Shown piece after piece: positions 41,739 through 50,255 of a stretch of DNA of 64,000 bases (the stretch's first letter is position 1; the number at the start of each line of letters is the position of its first letter). Origin of the DNA: Dokdonella sp. (GTDB taxonomy: Bacteria > Pseudomonadota > Gammaproteobacteria > Xanthomonadales > Rhodanobacteraceae); assembly GCA_024707225.1 (NCBI GenBank), contig JANQAE010000004.1, forward strand, positions 558,001 through 622,000, read 5' to 3'. Both the position numbers and the translations under genes were made by a program. The notes beneath the pieces were generated by a model. The model worked only from the letters and a program-made list of their open reading frames with translations. It ran no database searches and had not been told where the DNA came from.

Positions 41739-41981
41739 CCGGCAGCGCGCGCGGCCCGCGCCGATCGCGGTCGGCACGGCCGGTGAGCGAAGTCGGGGCG
41801 CCAGCCGAACGCCGCCGCAACCCATGTCCGACATCCGCACGCATTCACGTATCGGAGCTCAGATGCCCGGTCCCGCGAGACGCTCGCATGTCCGCTCCGC
41901 CCTGACTCACGATCCCTGCCGCACCGACGGCAGCGGTGCCCGGCCGTTGGATCGCGGCCGCCGGCCGGCGGCGACGATCCG
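41739..41981. other. Intergenic region upstream of the P4 control sites
   Basis: Between the GumN-like gene stop and the P4 dyads. No gene, hairpin with T-run or repeat was found. Confidence 0.4.
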
Positions 41982-43051
41982 CTACGGCGCCTCGACCTCG
42001 TAGCCGCGCGCCGCGAGCTTGGCGAGCAGACCGTCGGGCTTGAGCACGTCACCGATCGACAGCGTGCCGAAGCTGGTCTCGTGCTCGCGCAACGCCTGCT
42101 CGGCGGCCTCGAGCCAGGCCGCCTCGACGCGTGCCGGCAGGTCGTCGATGCCGCGATCGCGCGCGAAGCGCGTCTGCGCGACCGCGTCGAAGCAGGTGCG
42201 CACCGGCGTGTCCTGCGGCATCGCGCGCAGCGTCTCGATGTCGCCGACGGCCCAGGCGTTGGCGCGCGCGGCCATCGTGCCGAGGTCGGCCTCGAGCCGG
42301 TCGAGCACCTGGCGCAGGCATTCGACGTCGTCCAGCTCCTCGGCCTTGAACGCCTTGATCGCCGCGCGCGGCTCCTGGATCTTGACCTTGACGTGGGTGT
42401 CGATCCTGGCGATGCCGTGCCGCTTGATCGACTTGGACACCACCTTGCCGATCTGGCCCGAGTCGCTGAGCTTGCGCTTGTCGAGCGCCTCGCGGTACAG
42501 CTCGCCGGCCGCGAACAGCGGGCGCCACTTCTCGACCTTGCCGCTGCGGCCGATGTACTTGGCCTTGAGCACCGACCAGCGCGCGTAGAGCTCCGGCGGC
42601 AGGATCTCCTCGAGCGTGCGGCCGTCGGGGTTGTTGCGGATCTTGGCCAGCGACGGCAGCAGCGCCAGCTTGCCGAAGAAGCCGACGTCGGCGTCCAGAT
42701 CGACGCCCGGCGAGGACAGCACGACCTGCGAGCCGGCGATCGTCCGGTCGACGTCGTCGGCCAGCCAGGTCATGTCGCGCGGCAGCGGCGAGAGCGTGCC
42801 GAGGATCCACAGCACGTGACTGCCGCGCGAGACGCGCCACAGACCCGGGCCCGGCTGCACGCCGGTGACGACGATCGTGTCGAGACTGGCGATGTCGGAA
42901 GCGACCGGCTCGGCGGCCGGTGCCGGCTCGGATGCGGGCGCTGCGGTCGCCGGCGGGTCGGCCGGTTGCGCCGATGCGCAGGCCGCCGCGCAAGCAGACC
43001 GATCAGCAGGACACGCACGGCGATCGGGAGACGAACCAGGATACGGCGCAT
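41982..43051 (-). pseudogene. TraB/GumN-family protein, frameshift in the signal peptide region
   Basis: The start (MRRILVRLPIAVRVLLIGLLA) at 43051 is a signal peptide, but the frame changes near 42990. Adding one base gives AAACASAQPAD and joins it to the rest, a 356-residue protein. The mature part carries the GumN/TraB family opening (GLWRVSRGSHVLWILGTLSPLP), the central KYIGRSGKVEKWRPLFAA region, and ends SIGDVLKPDGLLAKLAARGYEV. GumN proteins are periplasmic, protease-like or folding-related in proposals, but unproven. It lies 131 bases downstream of P5 and has no clear promoter of its own. Confidence 0.8.
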
Positions 43052-43182
43052 GCGGCTTTCCGGCGGCTTGAGAGGGGCGGGTCGCACTGCGACCGGCACC
43101 TATCGTAAACGGCCGGCGTGACCTGCGGCAGTCGTTTCCGCCGGACCGGGGCGGCCGGCGGCGCGCACCGCCCGCCAGCGCC

Positions 43183-45624
43183 TCATTCGTCGCGCAGCGC
43201 GACCAGCGGATCGACGCGCAATGCGCGCCGCGTCGGCAGCACGGCGGCCAGCACCAGGACCAGCGCGAGCACGAGGACGACCGCGACGTAGACGCCCGGA
43301 TCGGTCTGCGCGCCCGGCATCATCACGCCGCCGAGCAGTTGCGCGAACGCCAGCGCCAGCGGCACGCCGATCAGCAGGCCGACCAGCACCTGGCGGCCGC
43401 CGCGGCGCAGCGTCATCGCGACGATCGTGCCGGCCGGCGCGCCGAGCGCGCGGCGCACGCCGATCTCGCGCGTGCGCTGCGTGGTCTCGAACGCCAGCAC
43501 CGCATAGACGCCGGCCGCGGTCAGCAGCAGCGCGAACAGCGCGAACGCGCCGAACAGGTTGGCGAGGATGTCCGGCCCCCACATCAGGCTGGCTCGCCAC
43601 GCCTCCATCGGGCGCAGCCAGTACACCGGCAGATTGGCATCCACCGAGGTCACCGCCGCGCGCACGGCCTCGGTCAGCGCCTGCGGGTCGCCGTCGGTGC
43701 GCAGCGCGAAGCTGACGATGTTGCTCGGCGCCTGCGCCAGCGGCCGGAACAGATTGCCGTCGCTGCGGCTGCCGGCCGGCGTCACGCTGGTCTCGATGTA
43801 GTCGGCCTGCACGCTGTCGGCAACCACTCCGACGACCGTCAGCCACGGCGATTCTGGGTTCTTCGGATCGACACGCAGGCGCTCGCCGATCGCGCTGCGG
43901 CCCGGGAACGCGGTCGCCGCCAGGCTGGCGCTGACGATCGCCACGTCCGGCGCGTCGGCACCGTCGCGCGCGTCGAACAGGCGGCCCTCGCGCAGGGCGA
44001 TGCCGAACGCGTCGAAGTAGCCGGCGGTCACGCTGGATGCCCAGATCTGCGGGCGCTGGTTGTCCTCGGCGTACGCATCGCCGGGGCGCTCGTAGCGCTC
44101 GCGGCCGTAGCCCATCAGCGGCAGCGACGTGCCGAAGCCGACCGCATCGACGCCCGGCAGCTCGGCCAGGCGCGGCTGCAAGGCATCGGTCATGCGCAGT
44201 CGCGCGGCCTCGTCCGGATAGTCCGCGTCGAACATCGCGATGCGGCCGGTCAGCACGCCGTCGGTCTGGATGCCGAGCGGCGTGCGCTGCGCGTCGAGCG
44301 CGCTGCGGATCGACACGCCGGCGCAGACCAGCAGGATCACGCACAGCGCGACCTCGCCGGCGACCAGCCAGCGGCCGAGCCGGCCGCGGCCGCCGATGCT
44401 GCCGGCACCGCCCTGGCGCAGGCAGGTCTGCACGTCGACACGGCCGGCCCGCAGCGCCGGCGCCAGGCCGGCCAGCACGGTCGCCAGCAATGCAATGCCG
44501 GCCGTGAAGATCAGATCGCGCGGGTCGACGCGGTAGTCGATCCAGTACGGCAGCTGCGTGCCGCTCGGCGAGGCGTCCATCATGTCGCGCATGAACCAGC
44601 TCGCGAAATCCGCGCCGGCATAGCCGAGTGCGGTCGCGGCCAGCGCGATCGCGAACGTCTCGGTCAGCACCTGCACGATCAGCCGGCCGCGGCTGGCACC
44701 GAGCGCCGCGCGCACGGCCAGCTCGCGCGTACGCGCGGCGAAGCGCGCGATCACCAGGCTGGCGACGTTCGCGCAGGCGATCAGCAGCACCAGCAGCACC
44801 GCGATGAACATCGTCTTGGTCGCCTCGACGATCTGCCCGGGTACGAACTGCTCGGAGAACGACCGCATCCGCGCCTTGTCGCCGCGCAGTGGCTCGCCGC
44901 GCTCGGCCGCCAGCGCGGTCATCGCGGTATCGAAATCGGCGCGCGCCTGCGCCGCCGAGACACCCTCGGCCAGACGGCCGAAGGTCTGCAGTCGCGCGTA
45001 CGAGGCCGCCGCGGCGGCGCGGTCGGTCACGATCGGCATCCAGATCCGCTCGGCCGACGGAAACGCGAAGTCGCGCGGCATCACGCCGACGATCCGCGTC
45101 GGCACGCCGTTGACGCGCAGGCTGCGGCCGATCACGGCGGGATCGGAATTGAACTGCAGCTCCCAGGTGCGATACGCGATCAGCGCGACCGGCTCGGCGC
45201 CGGCCGCCGCGTCGGCCGCCGCGAAGTCGCGTCCCATGACCGGCCGCACGCCGAGCGTGCCGAGCGCATCGACGCTGAGCCAGGCACCGGACAACCGCTC
45301 GGCCGGACCGGCCAGACCGCCGATGTTGGCGGTGCCGACCCAGTAGGCTTCCAGCGAGGCCAGCGTCTTCTGACGCTCGCGCAGATCGAGCCAGTCCACG
45401 GTCGGCAGCGCCAGATTGCGCTGCGTGTTGCGGCTGTCGGTGTAGCTGAACGCGACCAGCCGGTCGGCCTGCGCGAACGGCAAGGGTTTCAACACCATCG
45501 CATTGAGGCTGCCGAACATGAAGATCGACAGCCCGATGCCGACCGCCAGCATCAGCACGGCGACCACGGTGAAGGCCGGACTGCGCAGCAGCGCGCGCAG
45601 GGCGAAACGGATGTCACGGATCAT
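43183..45624 (-). CDS. P5: ADOP-type ABC transporter permease
   Basis: An 813-residue permease: helix 1 FTVVAVLMLAVGIGLSIFMF, first periplasmic domain (TLGVRPVMGRDFAAADAAAG), first FtsX block (LLIACANVASLVIARFAART, RELAVRAALGASRGRL), helix 5 LVAGEVALCVILLVCAGVS, second periplasmic domain and last FtsX block (AAGVYAVLAFETTQRTREIG), ending PTRRALRVDPLVALRDE. GGGGAG lies seven bases before the ATG. It has the best -12 match of the sigma-54 elements upstream. No ATPase is adjacent; the next gene downstream on the strand is the GumN-like one. Confidence 0.9.
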   Translation of the reverse strand: MIRDIRFALRALLRSPAFTVVAVLMLAVGIGLSIFMFGSLNAMVLKPLPFAQADRLVAFSYTDSRNTQRNLALPTVDWLDLRERQKTLASLEAYWVGTANIGGLAGPAERLSGAWLSVDALGTLGVRPVMGRDFAAADAAAGAEPVALIAYRTWELQFNSDPAVIGRSLRVNGVPTRIVGVMPRDFAFPSAERIWMPIVTDRAAAAASYARLQTFGRLAEGVSAAQARADFDTAMTALAAERGEPLRGDKARMRSFSEQFVPGQIVEATKTMFIAVLLVLLIACANVASLVIARFAARTRELAVRAALGASRGRLIVQVLTETFAIALAATALGYAGADFASWFMRDMMDASPSGTQLPYWIDYRVDPRDLIFTAGIALLATVLAGLAPALRAGRVDVQTCLRQGGAGSIGGRGRLGRWLVAGEVALCVILLVCAGVSIRSALDAQRTPLGIQTDGVLTGRIAMFDADYPDEAARLRMTDALQPRLAELPGVDAVGFGTSLPLMGYGRERYERPGDAYAEDNQRPQIWASSVTAGYFDAFGIALREGRLFDARDGADAPDVAIVSASLAATAFPGRSAIGERLRVDPKNPESPWLTVVGVVADSVQADYIETSVTPAGSRSDGNLFRPLAQAPSNIVSFALRTDGDPQALTEAVRAAVTSVDANLPVYWLRPMEAWRASLMWGPDILANLFGAFALFALLLTAAGVYAVLAFETTQRTREIGVRRALGAPAGTIVAMTLRRGGRQVLVGLLIGVPLALAFAQLLGGVMMPGAQTDPGVYVAVVLVLALVLVLAAVLPTRRALRVDPLVALRDE

Positions 45625-45688
45625 GCAGGGCTCCCCTCTCGCGTGGCGCGGCGCCAGCGGCCGGTCGTCGGTACGTGACCTGCGTGAC

Positions 45689-45703
45689 GCAAGTTCCGCG
45701 CCA
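45689..45703 (-). promoter_or_regulatory. Sigma-54-type -24/-12 promoter of P5
   Basis: On the minus strand TTGGCGCG-GAAC-TTGCG: one mismatch in the -24 box, a perfect TTGC and correct ten-base spacing. The predicted start is about 50 bases before the P5 ATG. Confidence 0.6.
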
Positions 45704-45743
45704 AGGCGTGAGAGGCGCGAGCGCGCGCGCGCGTGGGGTTCGG

Positions 45744-45783
45744 GCGTTCGGAAGCGGACGGCAGTGTCCGGTTACGGTGCCAA
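45744..45783. promoter_or_regulatory. Tandem dyads upstream of P5
   Basis: GCGTTC-GGAAGC-GGACGG (45744-45761) differs from GTCC-N6-GGAC by one base. A weaker second copy, GTCC-GGTTAC-GGTG (45766-45779), follows 20 bp later. The gap to the -24 box is 40 bases. Confidence 0.4.
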
Positions 45784-46053
45784 GCCGCTGGTGAAACCCG
45801 CCTCGGACCTCGCATCGGAAGCGACCACACGGGCAAGCGCATCGACCGCGCGCTGCGCGGGAAGCTGGGAACGGCCGACACCCACTGCTCTACCGACGCG
45901 AGCCGCCTAGAGTCGCGCACGCGGGCGTCCGGAAGCATCAAACGCCGGCCCGCGAATGCGGTGACGGGTCTCGAACGTCACTATGTGGACCCGGCCGCGT
46001 TCTTGCCGTCTGCCGAGAGCCGCCACGCGCGCACCCCGAGCACGGGCGGCAAC
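45784..46053. other. Intergenic region between P5 control sites and the CDTC genes
   Basis: No gene or repeat is supported; it lies downstream of the CDTC gene 46054-46869. Confidence 0.4.
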
Positions 46054-46869
46054 TCAGTCAGGCAGCCAGGTGACGGTGCACTCCACGAGCTTGCCGTTGA
46101 CGAACGTGCAGGACAGATAGAGGAAACCGTCGGACGCGTAGCCGATCGGGCCGTAGCGCGTGTTGGTCGGCGTGACGGGAACCGTGTGGTATCTGCCGCC
46201 GGTGCCGCCGCTGGTCCCGATCGGTACGTTGTCCTTGTCCCGGGCGGTGCCGTCGACGTACTCGGCCTCGGCATCTTCCTTATCCGGAAGATAGAAGCAG
46301 GCCAGGTCGCCATTCTGAAAGATCAGGCAGACCTGAAACTTCAATACGCCAAATGCCGCCTGAAACAGCTTGGCGATGACGGTCTGCGGAATGTTCGACT
46401 GCGGTCGATGGTAGAGGTGTCCCCATCGGCTCCATAAGTAGTCCGACAGCAAGGAGTGGTCACGGCCTGCGAACGAACCGAAGCCCCCTTGCTTGATCGG
46501 CAAGACCGTGGGACGTCCGCGATCCTCCACTTCGACGTTGATCAGCGTGATCAACTCGCCGAAGTGCTCCTCGGTTTCAGCTGTCTCACGGTAGCTCGAC
46601 ACGATGCTCGTGACCAGCGCGACACCGCCGCCGGATGCGGGTACTTCGTTGTCGAGGTGGGTATAGGTCTGCACTCGATAGAGCTTGAACGAGGTCGTGT
46701 TGCCGACCCAGAATTCCTGATAGCCCGCAGAGTCGGACGCCTCGGCGACGGCAGCGGCGTCGAAGTCCGCTGCGACAACACAGGTGTCGCAGAACACCCA
46801 TTCTTCAGCCTGCGCAGCACCCGAGATCATCAGACATCCGGCCAGCAGTGCCGCAATCAGCTTGATCAT
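46054..46869 (-). CDS. Exported CDTC-motif protein A, unknown function
   Basis: A 271-residue protein with a signal peptide (MIKLIAALLAGCLMISGAAQA) and a mature N-terminus EEWVFCDTCVVAADFDAAAV followed by QEFWVGNTTSFKLYRVQTYT. This segment aligns with the neighbouring smaller protein 46899-47234, so the two are paralogs. The remaining 180 residues are unique, with a Gly/Thr loop (GTSGGTGGRYHTVP) and a C-terminal beta stretch containing two Cys (LSCTFVNGKLVECTVTWLPD). The CxxC could be a disulfide or redox pair. I do not recognise the family. AGGGAGG lies just before the ATG. GC is lower than in flanking genes. Confidence 0.72.
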   Translation of the reverse strand: MIKLIAALLAGCLMISGAAQAEEWVFCDTCVVAADFDAAAVAEASDSAGYQEFWVGNTTSFKLYRVQTYTHLDNEVPASGGGVALVTSIVSSYRETAETEEHFGELITLINVEVEDRGRPTVLPIKQGGFGSFAGRDHSLLSDYLWSRWGHLYHRPQSNIPQTVIAKLFQAAFGVLKFQVCLIFQNGDLACFYLPDKEDAEAEYVDGTARDKDNVPIGTSGGTGGRYHTVPVTPTNTRYGPIGYASDGFLYLSCTFVNGKLVECTVTWLPD

Positions 46870-46898
46870 GCCGCCTCCCTTGGCTTGAAAAGGACGGA

Positions 46899-47234
46899 TT
46901 AGCCCGTCTCGCGTCCTGCCTGGATCAAGTCGCGGAAATGCGCTTCGGTGGCTTCGTCCTGACGTTCGATCAAGTCGAAGCGAATCGGCTCATCACCAGA
47001 GGCGGCCTTCCCTTTCAGGGTGTAGTGGATCAGATACAGGACGCTGGTCTTGGTATTTCCGATGAACACGGAGAACCGCCCCACCTCGCCCGGTACCTGC
47101 TCCATCAGCGAACGCTTGAACTGATCCTCGGAGGTGCAGGTATCGCACAGGTAGAAAGCCGATACGTCATCGGCCGACGTCCGCGCGTTGGTCAGCGGCG
47201 ACAGCAGCGACAGCAAGAGCGGCAGCCATTTCAT
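46899..47234 (-). CDS. Exported CDTC-motif protein B, unknown function
   Basis: A 111-residue protein with a signal peptide (MKWLPLLLSLLSPLTNA) and a mature part VSAFYLCDTCTSEDQFKRSL followed by RFSVFIGNTKTSVLYLIHYT. The CDTC motif, its spacing to the GNT motif and the following hydrophobic strand match the N-terminal part of the larger protein 46054-46869. It appears to be a minimal version of that family. GGAG lies seven bases before the ATG at 47234. It is upstream of its paralog on the same strand with a 29-base gap, so they form an operon. An 18-bp palindrome lies about 130 bases upstream of its start. Confidence 0.72.
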   Translation of the reverse strand: MKWLPLLLSLLSPLTNARTSADDVSAFYLCDTCTSEDQFKRSLMEQVPGEVGRFSVFIGNTKTSVLYLIHYTLKGKAASGDEPIRFDLIERQDEATEAHFRDLIQAGRETG

Positions 47235-47361
47235 TGAACGTCTCCACGGCACAGGGCCATTTTCGTCGTCGCCAGCGGCGTCCTTCAACCGCCGAACTGG
47301 ATGCAGCAGCATCATGCCAGAGGGCATTCTGCTCAGGCGCTACGAAACCGCGATGACTTCG

Positions 47362-47379
47362 TGTAAGAAATTTCTTACA
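47362..47379. repeat. Perfect 18-bp palindrome upstream of the CDTC genes
   Basis: TGTAAGAAATTTCTTACA is fully self-complementary, with no loop, and is AT-rich in a GC-rich setting. It lies 128 bases upstream of the CDTC pair start and looks like an operator for a dimeric regulator. No T-run follows, so it is not a terminator. Confidence 0.6.
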
Positions 47380-47712
47380 GCCCTTCCTCAGCACACCGCT
47401 CCGCGCCGGCAGCTTGAAGGGTGTGCCCACTGCCGTCGCTTCGCGCGGGGTCGCGAATCAGGTCGATCTTCCGCTTGACCCGCTCGCGCTCGAGCAGGTC
47501 GAACAAGCTCATCGCCAAGGCGTTATCGCGACGGGATCCGCACCGGCTGGCCCGCCGTGCTATCGCCCGCTCCCTGCGTCCTATCCGTCTGCATTTCCGC
47601 ACTCGGCGATCTGCCGCCCAACGGCTGGGCCAGGAAAGCGAAGCTGTCCGCCTGGAATCCCCCTCTGAGGCCCGTCCGCACGGGGCGGGCTCACTGCGAG
47701 ACGCTCCGCTCC
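47380..47712. other. Intergenic region after P6
   Basis: No supported gene. A short GC inverted repeat near 47670-47695 (GCCCG/CGGGC) follows the P6 stop on the minus strand and could be a weak terminator of the long permease operon. Confidence 0.35.
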
Positions 47713-50205
47713 TCAATCATGCCGCAACGCCACCACCGGATCGGTGTGCGCGGCGCGGCGCGCCGGCAGCCAGGCGGCGAGCGCGACGACGATCGCGAGC
47801 ACGAGGGCTGCGCAGGCCAGCACGGTGGGGTCGTGCGCGGACAGGCCGTACAGGTTGGCTGCGGCGAGGCGGCCGCCGGCGAGTGCGGCGATGAGGCCGA
47901 GCGCACCGCCGACCAGCGCCATGCGGCCGACCTGGCCGGCGATGAGGCCGCGCAGGCGGCCGGGGGTCGCGCCGAGCGCGAGGCGCAGACCGATCTCGCG
48001 GCGGCGCTCGGCGACGAGGTACGACAGCACGCCGTAGAGACCGCCGGCGGCGAGCAGCGTCGCCAGCAGCGCGAGCGCGGTCGCGAGTAGGCCGACCGTG
48101 CGATCGGCGGCGGTGTTGACGCGGGCCTGTTCGCGCAGCGTCGACAGGCTGCGCAGCGGCAGGTTGGGGTCGATCGCGGCGACCGCGGCGGCGATCGCGG
48201 CCTGCTGCTGGGCGGGATCGATCGCGCTGCGCACGTAGAAGCTCATCGTGCCGCTGGCCTCGCTCTGCGCGTCGGGCAGGTAGATCTGCGGCGGCGGTGC
48301 GTCCTTGACGTTGGCGTAGGCGGCGTCGGCGACCAGGCCGACGATCTCCCTGCGCTGGCCGTTGAGGCTCAGCATGCTGCCGACCGTGGTCGCCGGGTCG
48401 AGGCCGAACGCGTCGACGAAGCGGCGGTTGACGACCGCGACCGGCGGCGCGTCGGCGCTGTCGCTCGGCGCGAAGCCGCGACCGGCGAGCTGGGCGATGC
48501 CGAGCGTCTGGAAGTAGCCGGGGCCGACCTGGTTGTAGGTCGAGAAGCCGCCACCCTCGCGTCCCTCGATCGACGCGCCGCCACCGCTGTAGCCGCGTGC
48601 GAGCAGACGGTTCTGCGCGCGCGCGACGCCGGTCACCCCCGGCAGCGCGGCCAGGGCTTCGTCGATGCGGTCGTACAGCGCGGCATTGCGCGCGAGGTCG
48701 TAGCCGTTGAGTTCCGGCTCGACCGTGAAGCCGACCAGCGCATCGAGGTTCATGCCCAGATCCGCGCGCGCGATGTTCGACAGGCTCTGCGCGAACAGGC
48801 CGGCCAGCACCAGCAGCGCCATCGAGAAACCGATCTGCACGGTGACCAGCACCGCACGCAGACGGCCGGTGCCGCGCCGGCCGACGCCGCCGGCGTGGCC
48901 GGCCAGCGCGCGGGCCGGCGCAGCGTCGGCGAGGCGCCGGGCCGGAATCAGCGCGAAGCCGAGCAAGGCGACCAGCGCGATCGCGAGCGCGATGGCCGCG
49001 CTGGCGAGATCGATGCCGCTGCCGGCCAGCGTCGAGGCGCGCTCGGACAGCAGCAGCCGGCCGAGCAGATGGCGACCGGCCAGGCCGATCGGCAGGGCGG
49101 CGGCGGCGCCGGCCAGCGCGATCAGCAGCGGCTCGTCCAGTGCCTCGCCGAGCAGCTGACGCCGGCTCGCACCGAGCGCCGAGCGCACGCCCATCTCGCC
49201 GACGCGGCCGCTGCCGCGCGCGAGCTGCAGGTTGGCGAGGTTGACGCAGGCGATCAGCAGCACCAGCAAGGCCGCGCCCTGCGCCAGCAGAAGCGCGTTG
49301 CGCGAGTGATCGGGCTGCAGGCTCTGGCCGCGTGCACCCGACGTCAGTGCGAGATGGCGCCTGACCGGCTGGCCGGTCAGCGCCGAGACCGGCTCGAACG
49401 CCTCGATCGCGGCGCGATAGGCGCCGTCGAGCCGCGACTCGGCCTGGGCCATCGTCACGCCGGGCGCCAGCCGCGCGAACGCATGTACCCAATGCAGCTC
49501 GCGGCTGACGTGGTCGGGGATCGACACGCTGCCGTCGGGACCGCGCAGCGAGATCGGCAGAAAGACCTGCGGGGCGAGGCCGATCGTGGTGCCGTCGAAC
49601 CCGGGCGGCGCGATGCCGACGATCTCGAGCACCTGGCCGTTCGCGACCAGGCTGCGGCCGATCACGGCGGGGTCCGCGCCGAGCCGGTCGCGCCAGTACG
49701 CATGGCCGAGCACGGCAGCCTGGGCCTGCCCGTCGACCGCATCGTCGCCGGCGCCGAGCAGGCGGCCGAGCGCGGGCTTGAGGCCGAGTGCGTCGAAGTA
49801 GCGGCCCGATACCAGCAGTGCCTGCACGCGCTCGGTATGGCCGGCGTAGGCGAGGTTGACCGGCTGCGGCCGGTGCGCGACCAGCGTCGCGGCGCCGTCC
49901 TGCGCGCGCTCCAGGTCGCGGAACATCGGATAGCTGAAGAGCGCGGTCTCGTCGCCGGCCAGGCTCGAGCTCATGCGGATGTCGGTCTGGCCCGGCACGA
50001 CGAGGTTGACCAGGCGATCGGGCTCGGCGACCGGCAGCGGCGCCAGCAGCAGGCGCTCGACCAGCGAGAACACGGCTAGATTGGCGCCGATGCCCAGCGC
50101 CAGCGTCGCGATCGCGACGAACGCGAACAACGGACGCGCCGCGAGCCCGCGCACGGCATGGCGCAGGCGGCCCGGAACGATGCGGAGAGAGTCGGACAGG
50201 CGCAT
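47713..50205 (-). CDS. P6: ADOP-type ABC transporter permease, last of the long operon
   Basis: An 830-residue permease. Helix 1 is FAFVAIATLALGIGANLAVF; the first periplasmic domain has SYPMFRDLERAQDGAATLVA and LLVSGRYFDALGLKPALGRL; the first FtsX block contains VNLANLQLARGSGRVGEMGV; helix 5 is VTVQIGFSMALLVLAGLFAQ; the last FtsX block has GLYGVLSYLVAERRREIGLR, ending PARRAAHTDPVVALRHD. It is closest to P11, sharing the SYPMFRDLE block and the LLVSGxYFxxLGxxPALGRLL block. Its start is 50 bases after the P7 stop. It is the promoter-distal gene of a run of at least seven permeases. Confidence 0.9.
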   Translation of the reverse strand: MRLSDSLRIVPGRLRHAVRGLAARPLFAFVAIATLALGIGANLAVFSLVERLLLAPLPVAEPDRLVNLVVPGQTDIRMSSSLAGDETALFSYPMFRDLERAQDGAATLVAHRPQPVNLAYAGHTERVQALLVSGRYFDALGLKPALGRLLGAGDDAVDGQAQAAVLGHAYWRDRLGADPAVIGRSLVANGQVLEIVGIAPPGFDGTTIGLAPQVFLPISLRGPDGSVSIPDHVSRELHWVHAFARLAPGVTMAQAESRLDGAYRAAIEAFEPVSALTGQPVRRHLALTSGARGQSLQPDHSRNALLLAQGAALLVLLIACVNLANLQLARGSGRVGEMGVRSALGASRRQLLGEALDEPLLIALAGAAAALPIGLAGRHLLGRLLLSERASTLAGSGIDLASAAIALAIALVALLGFALIPARRLADAAPARALAGHAGGVGRRGTGRLRAVLVTVQIGFSMALLVLAGLFAQSLSNIARADLGMNLDALVGFTVEPELNGYDLARNAALYDRIDEALAALPGVTGVARAQNRLLARGYSGGGASIEGREGGGFSTYNQVGPGYFQTLGIAQLAGRGFAPSDSADAPPVAVVNRRFVDAFGLDPATTVGSMLSLNGQRREIVGLVADAAYANVKDAPPPQIYLPDAQSEASGTMSFYVRSAIDPAQQQAAIAAAVAAIDPNLPLRSLSTLREQARVNTAADRTVGLLATALALLATLLAAGGLYGVLSYLVAERRREIGLRLALGATPGRLRGLIAGQVGRMALVGGALGLIAALAGGRLAAANLYGLSAHDPTVLACAALVLAIVVALAAWLPARRAAHTDPVVALRHD

Positions 50206-50255
50206 GGATCGGCTCCGTGACGGAAAGAGGAAAGCGCGGCCCGCGCCGCGCCGGT

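Noticed and set aside
45765-45785. A second sigma-54-like -24 box (TTGGCACC on the minus strand) upstream of P5.
   Set aside because: No TTGC-like -12 box lies at the required distance; the element at 45689-45703 fits far better.
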